This document shows positions 1-5,722 of a DNA stretch of 19,473 bases, piece by piece. Origin of the DNA: Methylophilaceae bacterium UBA7525 (GTDB lineage Bacteria > Pseudomonadota > Gammaproteobacteria > Burkholderiales > Methylophilaceae). The stretch spans positions 31,136 to 50,608 of the forward strand of contig DLMX01000111.1 in assembly GCA_002479405.1 (NCBI GenBank), given 5' to 3'. Both the position numbers and the translations under genes were made by a program. The notes beneath the pieces are model-generated. The model was not told the DNA's origin and did not search any database. It saw only the letters and a program-made list of their open reading frames with translations. How positions within the stretch are numbered: the stretch's first letter is position 1; every line of letters begins with the position of its first letter.

Positions 1-234
1 CTGCTCGCGCTGGGCTTGCAGGACAGCTTCCGTCTGTTCGAACAGCCCGAAAAAACCTTCAGCTGGTGGGATTACCGCATGGCCGGCTTCCGCCGCAATC
101 TCGGTTTGCGTATCGACCACATCCTGGTCAGCGACGCACTGAAAGCCAGTTGCCAGCGCTGCTGGATCGACAAAGGCCCTCGCAAGTTAGAGAGACCGTC
201 AGACCATACCCCAGTCGTGCTGGAACTGGCCTGA
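1..234 (+). CDS. xthA: Exonuclease III, C-terminal part (cut by the window edge)
   Basis: The reading frame is open from the first base and ends at TGA 232-234, giving about 77 residues. It carries the C-terminal signature of the exonuclease III / AP endonuclease (EEP) family: FSWWDYR, then GFRRNLGLRIDHIL, then ERPSDHTPV. In this family the IDHIL aspartate and the SDH aspartate/histidine pair are active-site residues. The enzyme cuts DNA 5' to abasic sites and degrades one strand of duplex DNA 3' to 5' in base-excision repair, in the cytoplasm. The N-terminal two thirds lie outside the window, so the start cannot be judged. Nothing in the visible part looks damaged. XthA is more likely than another EEP nuclease because of the WWDYR and RRNLGLRIDH stretches. 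Confidence 0.93.
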   Translation: MLALGLQDSFRLFEQPEKTFSWWDYRMAGFRRNLGLRIDHILVSDALKASCQRCWIDKGPRKLERPSDHTPVVLELA

Positions 235-373
235 TGTGATGACGGCATGAGTGTATTTACCGACTATGGCGTCAGGGCGAGGCACTTTAGTGCCCGTCAT
301 GACGGACATGCCCCTTGCGGGTATACCACACCCCATTTAGCGATCAATCTTTTGATTTTAAATTAGGTCTGCC
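235..373. other. Intergenic stretch with two small hairpins
   Basis: This spacer between xthA and the TfoX-like gene holds two short stems. GGCAC/GTGCC closes a TTTA loop near 277-291. ATGCCC/GGGTAT, with one G-T pair, closes a CTTGC loop near 308-325. Neither is followed by a run of T, so neither is a convincing intrinsic terminator. They may be decayed terminator or mRNA end structures. I matched them to no riboswitch class. Confidence 0.3.
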
Positions 374-709
374 ATGAGCGAATTCATAGATTACCTTCAC
401 GAAGTCTTTGAACTCGCCGGCCCCATCACCACCCGGCGCATGTTCAACGGCCACACCCTCTATCTGGATGGCCTGCCGGTCGGCATCGTCTATCAAGATA
501 CACTCTACCTGAAAGCGGACGCCGAAACCCGCCCGGCTTTCGAAGCCCTGCAACTTCCGCAATTCACCTACCGCAAAAAGGACAAGACCATAGCCCTGCC
601 CTACTTTCAGGCACCGGAAGATATTTTTGATGATAGGCACGAAGCGGCAGTCTGGCTAAAACGCGCATTTGAAGCGAGTTTGCGGAGCAAGGCCAAAAAC
701 AAACACTAA
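374..709 (+). CDS. TfoX N-terminal domain (Sxy-like) protein
   Basis: This 111-residue protein matches the TfoX/Sxy N-terminal domain along its whole length. It has RRMFNGHTLYLDGLPVGIV near residues 22-40, DTLYLKAD near 43-50, and FTYRKKDKTIALPYFQAPE near 65-83 followed by a DD pair and a tryptophan. Full-length Sxy/TfoX of gammaproteobacteria is about 200 residues and has a second C-terminal domain; this one has only the N-terminal domain, as many betaproteobacterial members do. Sxy acts with CRP to switch on competence genes, but a regulatory role for single-domain members is not established. dprA, a natural-transformation gene, lies in the same window but about 16 kb away. The ATG at 374 is preceded by a weak TTAGG. 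The family assignment is firm, the function is not. Confidence 0.85.
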   Translation: MSEFIDYLHEVFELAGPITTRRMFNGHTLYLDGLPVGIVYQDTLYLKADAETRPAFEALQLPQFTYRKKDKTIALPYFQAPEDIFDDRHEAAVWLKRAFEASLRSKAKNKH

Positions 710-877
710 AGCATCAAAGCGGATACTTAGAATCTCGCTTGTCACCGAAAAAGATATCGCGTTTAATCCATGTATGTATAAGTATCCCAAATAAAACAAC
801 TAGGTAGCGAATTGATATGAAGATTAAATTTACTCTAACCCTAATTAATTTAGCCATCTGTGCCCCACTCTAATCCC
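710..877. other. A+T-rich spacer on the left flank of the gene cassette
   Basis: Base composition changes here from the GC-rich chromosome to an A+T-rich stretch that leads to the core site GTTATGC at 878. I looked for an attC or attI next to that site. A CTCTAAC at 834-840 could pass for an R'' box, but no matching stem of convincing length lies between it and the core site. No gene was found. Confidence 0.4.
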
Positions 878-878
878 G

Positions 879-1778
879 TTATGCGCAATACAACCAGACG
901 ACGGAGCCGCTGGATTGATTAAAGACCTTATCTACCGTTGGATGCTACCGAAGCTTCTCTCAAATGCCTGCGAGTCGAGTATCCCTCGTTCAGGTGAAGA
1001 AGGACAGAAAGTTAACTGCTTTGTCGTGTCGCTGGACCGGGGCGGCCAGCCATTCTTCATTGCGACAAAGTTCATGGGCAAGGTCTTGACTGGCGTCAAG
1101 TGGAATGGCAATTCGTACTGCGAAGAACACACTTTAGATTTGGCTGAACTGGGCGCCTACGAACTCCGCATTACTCATTACTACGGCCTTTCAACCATCG
1201 CATACGACAGCATCTTTGATGTTGCGTTTCATTTCCTGACCAAGTTCGTCTATTTGAAAATTCGGTTGGTTCGTTACATTGACGCAACTCACCAGTATTT
1301 TTTTAATAAGAGCAAGATTATTTCCAAAAAGCGGATGGAACTGCTTCAGTTCATGGTGAGCGATCAGCTGGACCGGGAGCATGATGGAATTGGTACCATG
1401 GATCTAATGACCAAGCTTTATTCGATTAGGTGGGTGCTCCATCCGTCTGCTGATGAGCAGGAAAAGAATCTAGAACTGTACCTTGATTCGCTCGTTGACT
1501 CGGGCGAGCTTCGGAAGGTCAATCATGAATATATTGTAACTGGCAAGGCAATTAGCACGTTGGAGCGGTACGAGGAAGAGGAGCGGAGGCATACTGAAGC
1601 GGTGAAGCTACAAAAAAAGATGGTATCGCTGACGATAGTTTTGGCGTTTATGGCCATGATACAAGCGGGTTTGATTCGGCTACCTGCACTGATTGACTTT
1701 GTGTCATGGGGCCAAGACGGTAATTCGCATAACAATCAAATGCAGCCGACGCCAAAACCGCACGGCTGATTTGAAACG
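879..1778 (+). mobile_element. Integron gene cassette (900 bp) carrying one ORF and its own attC
   Basis: The left boundary is a core site, GTTATGC (878-884), and the right boundary is the core site GTTAGCC (1778-1784). Integron recombination cuts between G and TT, which gives a unit of 900 bp. The decisive observation is that the cassette's own R'' box, GCATAAC (1727-1733), is the exact reverse complement of GTTATGC at the left edge, 7 of 7, and only an imperfect match (5 of 7) to GTTAGCC on its right. That is the expected result for an integrated cassette, because its R' half travels with its 5' end. The single ORF fills the unit, starts 36 bases from the left edge and stops inside the attC, as cassette ORFs commonly do. 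No intI gene is visible in the window, so this is a cassette without a local integrase, or one inserted at a secondary site. Confidence 0.82.
915..1769 (+). CDS. Cassette-borne hypothetical protein with a C-terminal membrane segment
   Basis: I do not recognise a named family for this protein of up to 284 residues. The longest reading uses TTG 915; the first ATG is at 942, nine codons later, and neither has a clear Shine-Dalgarno sequence. The N-terminal half is globular and soluble. Residues about 140-210 alternate short helices and end in LYLDSLVDSGELRKVNHEYI, which reads like a winged-helix fold. Then comes a charged coil (YEEEERRHTEAVKLQKK, near 219-235) and one hydrophobic segment (MVSLTIVLAFMAMIQAGLI, near 236-254) that is probably a membrane anchor. 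The last residues, NQMQPTPKPHG, are translated from the attC site and are unlikely to belong to the original fold. The gene is more A+T-rich than the chromosome around it. A membrane-tethered sensor or regulator is a guess only. Confidence 0.75.
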   Translation: MIKDLIYRWMLPKLLSNACESSIPRSGEEGQKVNCFVVSLDRGGQPFFIATKFMGKVLTGVKWNGNSYCEEHTLDLAELGAYELRITHYYGLSTIAYDSIFDVAFHFLTKFVYLKIRLVRYIDATHQYFFNKSKIISKKRMELLQFMVSDQLDREHDGIGTMDLMTKLYSIRWVLHPSADEQEKNLELYLDSLVDSGELRKVNHEYIVTGKAISTLERYEEEERRHTEAVKLQKKMVSLTIVLAFMAMIQAGLIRLPALIDFVSWGQDGNSHNNQMQPTPKPHG

Positions 1779-1784
1779 TTAGCC
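1727..1784 (+). other. attC recombination site
   Basis: The 58-bp site runs from R'' GCATAAC (1727-1733) to R' GTTAGCC (1778-1784). Between them are two complementary arms. TCAAAT (1736-1741) pairs with ATTTGA (1769-1774), and CAGCCG (1743-1748) pairs with CGGCTG (1763-1768). The single unpaired G1742 sits between the two left-arm blocks, which fits the extrahelical base that gives attC hairpins their polarity. The terminal loop is 1749-1762. Length, core AAC/GTT, imperfect palindrome and bulge all fit the attC pattern. R' departs from the GTTRRRY consensus at one base. Confidence 0.85.
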
Positions 1785-1787
1785 ACT

Positions 1788-2651
1788 ATGCCTTGGTGCC
1801 CATACACTGACCTAGTTCTGCCAGACAAGGCTATGAACTCCGAGCACATCATTCCTTTGTCGCTCGGTGGCGCAGATGCTTTTTGCATTCCAGTCGAAAA
1901 GCAATTCAATGCGCTAGCTGGTTCAAGGATCGACGGCGCATTGGCAAACGACTTTCTCACATCAATACGGCGTCGAGAGTTTGATGCTAGAGGGCATAGC
2001 AATACCCCACCGACTGCTGTCCTGCGAAAGTCGGTACTAGGAGGCGAAAAGAGACCAATTCAGGTTACGTTGCGAGGGAAAGATGACCCACTCGTTTGGG
2101 ACGCAATGTCCAATCGCTACCTTCAAGAGCATGAGGTAACGGGAAAGACAATCTCATCCCAGTTCAAGATCGGAATGCACGACCGGAAACGATTCTTAGC
2201 AAAGGTCGTGCTTTCCTCCGGATACTTTATCTACGGAGACATATTCAGAAACTGCATAAGACACCATGAGCTAAGAGCACTGATGAACTTTGATGCGTCA
2301 ACGTCTCCTAAGGACTTCGAAGGTTTTGGCCTTCGTGGATATGATGAGTTTTCTCCAATCGCCGACGTAGATACACATCAGAAGGAGATGGACAGCTTCT
2401 TCTGTCAGCTAATCAAAGGCTCGTGCGTCATAGCCATTCCGGGTCCAGAGAATGTCGGATTCATCGTTGGCATCCTTGGCAAATGGGTTGGTACTTTGAA
2501 CGTGCCAGCCGTAACCGACTCTTTCCCCTTGGATGGCGATTACGACCTTGGCCACGTAGTGGCGCTACATGATGGCGAAATGACTAGAATGTCTTATCGC
2601 CAGTTAGCTAGAGATGCCTATGACATTCTTAATAATTGGGGTCAGAGCTAA
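1788..2651 (+). CDS. HNH-endonuclease-like protein, probable second cassette gene
   Basis: The ATG at 1788 lies only 8 bases past the attC core cut, the usual place for the next cassette's gene. The N-terminus reads as an HNH nuclease of the SEHIIP type: SEHIIPLSLGG at residues 18-28 (E19, H20), then N41, G45 and D49-x-x-L within NALAGSRIDGAL. Many relatives have paired zinc cysteines (CxxC) before and after that histidine. Here only single cysteines remain (C4 and C33), so metal binding may be altered. The remaining 230 residues, which include FGLRGYDEFSPIADVDTH and IPGPENVGFIVGILGKWVG, match no domain I can name. The protein ends in NNWGQS, where the reading frame runs into a REP-like GGGGTCAGAGC motif at 2638-2648, so the natural C-terminus may have been replaced. 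Nuclease activity is inferred from the motif only. Confidence 0.75.
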   Translation: MPWCPYTDLVLPDKAMNSEHIIPLSLGGADAFCIPVEKQFNALAGSRIDGALANDFLTSIRRREFDARGHSNTPPTAVLRKSVLGGEKRPIQVTLRGKDDPLVWDAMSNRYLQEHEVTGKTISSQFKIGMHDRKRFLAKVVLSSGYFIYGDIFRNCIRHHELRALMNFDASTSPKDFEGFGLRGYDEFSPIADVDTHQKEMDSFFCQLIKGSCVIAIPGPENVGFIVGILGKWVGTLNVPAVTDSFPLDGDYDLGHVVALHDGEMTRMSYRQLARDAYDILNNWGQS

Positions 2652-2700
2652 ATTACCTTTCGAAATAAATGGACTCAAACTTCCATTTTCCCCAAATAAT
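2638..2700 (+). repeat. REP-like sequence with an inner hairpin
   Basis: The segment opens with TTGGGGTCAGAGC (2636-2648) and closes with CCCCAAATAAT (2690-2700), a rough inverted match to the opening AATAATTGGGG. Inside it, AAATGGA (2667-2673) and TCCATTT (2682-2688) form a perfect 7-bp stem with an 8-base loop, followed by TTTT-less C-rich sequence. GGGGTCAGAG-type motifs are familiar to me as intergenic repeats in betaproteobacteria, often near REP-associated transposases; that association is from memory. A related motif, GGGGTCTGAGC, is at 4007-4017. The hairpin may end the transcript of the upstream gene. Confidence 0.45.
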
Positions 2701-2710
2701 CACTTTCGCG

Positions 2711-2735
2711 TAAAGGTTCATTTGATGTACCTTTA
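2711..2735 (+). other. Hairpin directly in front of the marC-family start codon
   Basis: TAAAGGT (2711-2717) and ACCTTTA (2729-2735) form a perfect 7-bp stem with an 11-base loop. The stem ends three bases before the ATG at 2739, where a ribosome binding site should lie, and no Shine-Dalgarno sequence is visible. It is either a weak terminator of the cassette region or a structure that limits translation of the next gene. Confidence 0.4.
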
Positions 2736-2738
2736 ACC

Positions 2739-3335
2739 ATGGACTTCATCGCCACTACCTTGCTGCTGTTCATCGTGCTCGACCCATTGGGCAATATTCC
2801 GATTTACCTCTCGCAGCTAAGCGTGGTGCCGGAGCATCGGCGGCGCTTCGTCGCCTTGCGCGAGTTGTGCATTGCCTATCTGTTGCTGCTGTTTTTCTTC
2901 TTTGCCGGTTCGGCTTTCATGAAATTGCTCTCGCTGGACATTGCGGCGGTTAATATCGCCGGGGCAGTAATTCTGTTTTTGATTGCGCTGCGCATGGTGT
3001 TCCCCAGCCCGGAGGGTTTATTCGGCAACACCGGCATCAGCACCGAGCCTATGATCGTGCCGCTTGCCGTACCAGCTGTAGCCGGGCCCGGTGCGCTAAG
3101 CGTGGTGTTGCTACTGCGCGAGGCCAACCCGGGCGAGAGCATGACGCTGTTTGCCGCGCTGACGGTGGCTTGGCTGATCAGTGCCGTGATTCTCGGCTCC
3201 GCGCCGCGCTTGCAGCGTATTCTGCGCGACGAGGGGATTCTGGCCATGGAGCGTCTGATGGGTCTGGTGCTGGTAATCATCGCGATCCAGATGTTCCTCG
3301 ATGCCTTGCGCCTGATCGGCGCGATCGACGCGTAA
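2739..3335 (+). CDS. MarC/YhgN-family integral membrane protein
   Basis: This 198-residue protein has the length and pattern of the MarC family, and is closest in feel to E. coli YhgN. The signature elements are LDPLGNIPIYLSQL near residues 15-28, AGAVILFLIALRMVFPS near 74-90, EPMIVPLAVPAVAGPGA near 104-120, and MERLMGLVLVIIAIQMFLD near 168-186. About six hydrophobic segments span the inner membrane. The molecular role of MarC proteins is unknown; the old link to multiple antibiotic resistance was not upheld. The ATG at 2739 gives the usual N-terminus, MDFIATTLLLFIVLDPLGN. There is no visible Shine-Dalgarno sequence and a hairpin sits just upstream. The gene returns to chromosomal GC-rich codon use and marks the right edge of the accessory island. 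Confidence 0.9.
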   Translation: MDFIATTLLLFIVLDPLGNIPIYLSQLSVVPEHRRRFVALRELCIAYLLLLFFFFAGSAFMKLLSLDIAAVNIAGAVILFLIALRMVFPSPEGLFGNTGISTEPMIVPLAVPAVAGPGALSVVLLLREANPGESMTLFAALTVAWLISAVILGSAPRLQRILRDEGILAMERLMGLVLVIIAIQMFLDALRLIGAIDA

Positions 3336-3364
3336 CTCCCCACCCACAAAACCATCTGTAATAT

Positions 3365-3393
3365 TTGCACTTTATAAACATAATGTTTATTAT
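3365..3393 (+). promoter_or_regulatory. higBA promoter overlapped by a palindromic operator
   Basis: TTGCAC (3365-3370) and TATTAT (3388-3393) are 17 bases apart, which suits a sigma-70 promoter. A perfect 17-bp palindrome, ATAAACAT-A-ATGTTTAT (3374-3390), fills the spacer and the first half of the -10 box. HigA-type antitoxins bind such palindromes to repress their own operon. The predicted start of transcription falls at about 3400, essentially on the toxin ATG (3399), which would make the mRNA leaderless. Confidence 0.65.
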
Positions 3394-3398
3394 TGGCC

Positions 3399-3680
3399 AT
3401 GATTCAATCATTTGCCGATGCAGAAACCGAAGGATTTTTCGTTACAGGTAAATCGCGTCGTTTACCTCCGGAAATTCTCAAGCGTGCAGCCATGCGTCTC
3501 AATCAGTTACATGCCGCTACAGAGTTGAATGATCTACGTATGCCACCCTCTAATCACCTGGAGGCTCTGTCCGGCAACCGCGCCGGCCAGTGGAGCATTC
3601 GTATAAACCAGCAGTGGCGCATCTGCTTCATGTTCGAAAATGCTGACGCATTTAATGTCGAAATAGTGGATTACCACTAG
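3399..3680 (+). CDS. higB: HigB-type toxin, RelE-fold mRNA interferase
   Basis: The 93-residue protein starts MIQSFADAETEGFFVTGKSR and continues as a HigB/RelE-superfamily toxin. It has a central helix with many arginines (PPEILKRAAMRLNQLHAA), the LEALSGNRAGQWSIRINQQWRICFMFEN strand block near residues 52-78, and the terminal VEIVDYH. In this family the toxin cleaves mRNA on the ribosome and is neutralised by HigA. A TTG at 3393 would add two residues, but ATG 3399 gives the family's usual MI(K/Q)SF start. No Shine-Dalgarno sequence precedes it, and the promoter geometry suggests a leaderless transcript. The toxin gene comes before the antitoxin gene, the usual order for higBA. Confidence 0.92.
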   Translation: MIQSFADAETEGFFVTGKSRRLPPEILKRAAMRLNQLHAATELNDLRMPPSNHLEALSGNRAGQWSIRINQQWRICFMFENADAFNVEIVDYH

Positions 3681-3690
3681 GAGTAATAAC

Positions 3691-3987
3691 ATGGTCTACA
3701 ACGGTTTAACACCTATCCATCCCGGCGAATACCTCGCCGAAATGCTTGAAGAACTTGGCATCTCTCAAGCGTCGTTCGCTCGCACCATTGGCGTATCGCC
3801 CATGCGCATTTCCCATGTCGTTAAAGGCAAGCGTCCGGTTACGGCTGAGCTGGCACTGCTGTTTGCAAAAACTTTTGAGCAAACGCCGCAGTATTGGCTC
3901 AATTTGCAAGCCAGCTATGATTTGAAAAATGCCGAGAAAAGCATCGCCAACCGACTCTTTTCCATTCATAGCCTGGCTCATGCTTGA
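3691..3987 (+). CDS. higA: HigA-type antitoxin, XRE helix-turn-helix regulator
   Basis: This 98-residue protein belongs to the HigA antitoxin family. It begins with the family hallmark PIHPGEYLAEMLEELGISQ (residues 8-26), followed by a helix-turn-helix (QASFARTIGVSPMRISHVVKGKRPVTAELA) and the closing QTPQYWLNLQASYDL stretch. It should bind HigB and repress the operon at the palindrome at 3374-3390. A good ribosome binding site, AGGAG at 3679-3683, overlaps the toxin stop codon. That would allow efficient translation of the antitoxin, in contrast to the toxin, which has no such site. The gene appears intact. Confidence 0.93.
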   Translation: MVYNGLTPIHPGEYLAEMLEELGISQASFARTIGVSPMRISHVVKGKRPVTAELALLFAKTFEQTPQYWLNLQASYDLKNAEKSIANRLFSIHSLAHA

Positions 3988-4004
3988 TAGAAACCCAAAA
4001 ATAA

Positions 4005-4019
4005 ATGGGGTCTGAGCAA
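4005..4019 (+). repeat. Second copy of the GGGGTC(A/T)GAGC REP-like motif
   Basis: AAATGGGGTCTGAGC (4003-4017) differs at two positions from AATTGGGGTCAGAGC (2634-2648). It lies between higA and the PaiB-type gene. It has no paired inverted copy nearby, so it may be a half repeat. Confidence 0.4.
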
Positions 4020-4029
4020 AGGCTAGCGC

Positions 4030-4668
4030 ATGTATATCCCCAAACAATTTGAAGAAATGAGTGTCGACCTCATGCACGAGCTTATCCGTGCGCACCCGTT
4101 GGCCACTCTGGTTTCACAATCTGCAAGCGGGCTAAATGCAAATCACATCCCCCTACATTTATTGGCGCTGCCATCACCCTACGGCACGTTGCAGGGCCAT
4201 ATTGCCCGGTCAAACCCATTGTTAGACGAAATTGCGGATGGCATTGAAACATTGGCCATCTTTCATGGCCCTGATGCCTATATCTCCCCATCTTGGTATG
4301 CGACAAAAAAGGAAACCGGGAAAGTTGTACCCACCTGGAACTATGCTGTGGTGCATGCTTATGGTTATCTGCGTGTCGTAGATAATGCATCGTGGTTATG
4401 CGCACAACTCGATGCACTGACTGCCGATAATGAGGCACCCATGCGCGAACCGTGGACAGTCTCCGATGCGCCGCCGGAATACATCGAAAGAATGATGGCG
4501 GCCATAGTTGGTGTAGAAATAGTCATCACGAAGCTACTGGGGAAATGGAAGGTCAGCCAGAACCAGCCAACACAAAACCAAGCCAGTGTGATTTCGGCGC
4601 TGAAAGAAAGCGGGCTGCCGCAAACAGCGGCAATGGCTGCTTTGGTCGAAGCCTGCGCAAAAAAATAA
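4030..4668 (+). CDS. PaiB-family FMN-binding protein / transcriptional regulator
   Basis: This 212-residue protein matches the PaiB family across its length. It has the N-terminal MYIPKQFEE, the split-barrel FMN-binding region with HIARSNP near residues 57-63, AIFHGPDAYISPSWYATKKETGKVVPTWNYAVVHAYG near 76-112, and the C-terminal LGKWKVSQNQP near 169-179. Bacillus PaiB is described as a negative regulator of sporulation and degradative enzyme genes. In proteobacteria the annotation 'negative transcriptional regulator' is inherited, and the demonstrated property is the flavin-binding fold. The ATG at 4030 follows a weak AAAGG. It is the first of several small plus-strand accessory genes. The family is secure, the role is not. 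Confidence 0.88.
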   Translation: MYIPKQFEEMSVDLMHELIRAHPLATLVSQSASGLNANHIPLHLLALPSPYGTLQGHIARSNPLLDEIADGIETLAIFHGPDAYISPSWYATKKETGKVVPTWNYAVVHAYGYLRVVDNASWLCAQLDALTADNEAPMREPWTVSDAPPEYIERMMAAIVGVEIVITKLLGKWKVSQNQPTQNQASVISALKESGLPQTAAMAALVEACAKK

Positions 4669-4753
4669 TCGCCAGCAACAGCATTAGCGCGGGCTGTGTT
4701 ACGGGTTGTACTAATAGAGGACGTGGCCAGTTATTCACCATGCAAAACGACAA

Positions 4754-5044
4754 ATGCAGCGCCCGCATATTTCGCCATCTCTAATTGCCGTCACCGCCTG
4801 GACAGGCCTTTTTCTGTCGGCATTTTTAATCGCCCCGCATTCGTGTGAGGGCGGCCTGGAGCTTTATCTGCTGGGCGGTGCGGCCATGGCTCTGGGGCTG
4901 TCATCACTCCCGTTCGTGCTTTTGCACAATAAACCCTTATCTTCTCGTCTCGCCGCTTCAGCCCTCCTGGGCCTTGGCACTGTACTGGTCTGGCTTGCCG
5001 GTTTTTTCATTGCCGATTTCCGCATCATTTGCCGGCTTTTCTAG
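4754..5044 (+). CDS. Small hypothetical membrane protein
   Basis: The frame codes for 96 residues with three hydrophobic segments near 10-26, 36-55 and 66-88, and ends in GFFIADFRIICRLF. The regular hydrophobic spacing and the short charged connections suggest a genuine integral membrane protein and not a chance frame. I do not recognise a named family. The ATG at 4754 has no clear Shine-Dalgarno sequence. An overlapping frame (4845-5183) is less convincing because it gives no coherent membrane or globular pattern. Confidence 0.55.
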   Translation: MQRPHISPSLIAVTAWTGLFLSAFLIAPHSCEGGLELYLLGGAAMALGLSSLPFVLLHNKPLSSRLAASALLGLGTVLVWLAGFFIADFRIICRLF

Positions 5045-5111
5045 CTGTTTCCAACCGCGTTCCGCATTCTCAAGTACTACAAATCCACCACACTTTTTTG
5101 CACAGACATAC

Positions 5112-5140
5112 TTGTGTACACTGTCCACATTTATTATATT
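5112..5140 (+). promoter_or_regulatory. Candidate promoter of the AHSA1 gene cluster
   Basis: TTGTGT (5112-5117) and TATATT (5135-5140) are separated by 17 bases, about 100 bases before the first AHSA1 start codon. The palindrome GTGTACAC (5115-5122) overlaps the -35 box and could be part of an operator. The -35 match is poor, so the call is tentative. Confidence 0.35.
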
Positions 5141-5242
5141 GTTAACGATGAATGCATCATTTCCTGCTTCTGCAAAAAAATGATGTCCTTGTTTCAAAGC
5201 CATTTTCAGGCATACAGCACGCCAGACAAAGGAGCTTTCATC

Positions 5243-5701
5243 ATGGCAAGCATCGCACATCGTGTTGGCATCAAGGCACCGGCTACGAAAGTTTATACGG
5301 CTCTTTCTACCATTGACGGTCTTCGCGACTGGTGGACAAAAGGCGTCACGGGTACAAGCCAACCCGGGAAAGTCATTGATTTCCGTTTCTTGCAGCCCAA
5401 TGGAGAGATTCTGGGCAGTATGGGCATGGAGGTCCTGAATCTGGAACCTGACAAGCGAGTACATTGGCGTTGTATCTCCGGCCCGCCGGATTGGATAGAA
5501 ACAGAAATTGCCTTCAACCTGTCCGTGGAAGATCCCTACACCATCGTGTTGTTCAGCCATGACCACTGGCATGAACAGAATGAATCCATGGCGCACTGCA
5601 GTATGAAGTGGGCAACTTTTCTCCTGAGCCTGAAAAACCTTGTTGAATCCGGCAAAGGCAGACCATCGCCGGATGATGTGAAGATTGATAACTGGAATTA
5701 A
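5243..5701 (+). CDS. AHSA1/SRPBCC-domain protein, first of three
   Basis: I chose ATG 5243 because AAAGGAG (5228-5234) lies at good distance and because the family's N-terminus begins here (MASIAHRVGIKAPATKVYTALSTIDGLRDWWT). The open frame extends back to 5114, but that extra N-terminus is unlike the family. The 152-residue product has the helix-grip SRPBCC fold of the AHSA1 family: WWT near residue 30, a central PGKVIDFRF strand, and VHWRCISGPPDWIETEIAF near 74-92. AHSA1 is named after the Hsp90 co-chaperone Aha1, but bacterial single-domain members are ligand-binding proteins of mostly unknown role. It is followed 21 bases later by another AHSA1 gene, which suggests one transcript. Confidence 0.88.
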   Translation: MASIAHRVGIKAPATKVYTALSTIDGLRDWWTKGVTGTSQPGKVIDFRFLQPNGEILGSMGMEVLNLEPDKRVHWRCISGPPDWIETEIAFNLSVEDPYTIVLFSHDHWHEQNESMAHCSMKWATFLLSLKNLVESGKGRPSPDDVKIDNWN

Positions 5702-5722
5702 TGACTTACAGGAGCTTGAATC

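Noticed and set aside
235..373. A riboswitch or small RNA before the TfoX-like gene
   Set aside because: The two hairpins are short, match no class I know, and lack an expression platform or T-run.
2601..2612. GTTAGCT (2603-2609) as a further integron core site
   Set aside because: It lies inside the HNH-like ORF and has no attC arms around it.
4845..5183. Overlapping plus-strand frame of 112 codons
   Set aside because: The overlapping 4754-5044 frame gives a more regular membrane-protein pattern; this frame is rich in tryptophan, cysteine and serine with no clear plan.
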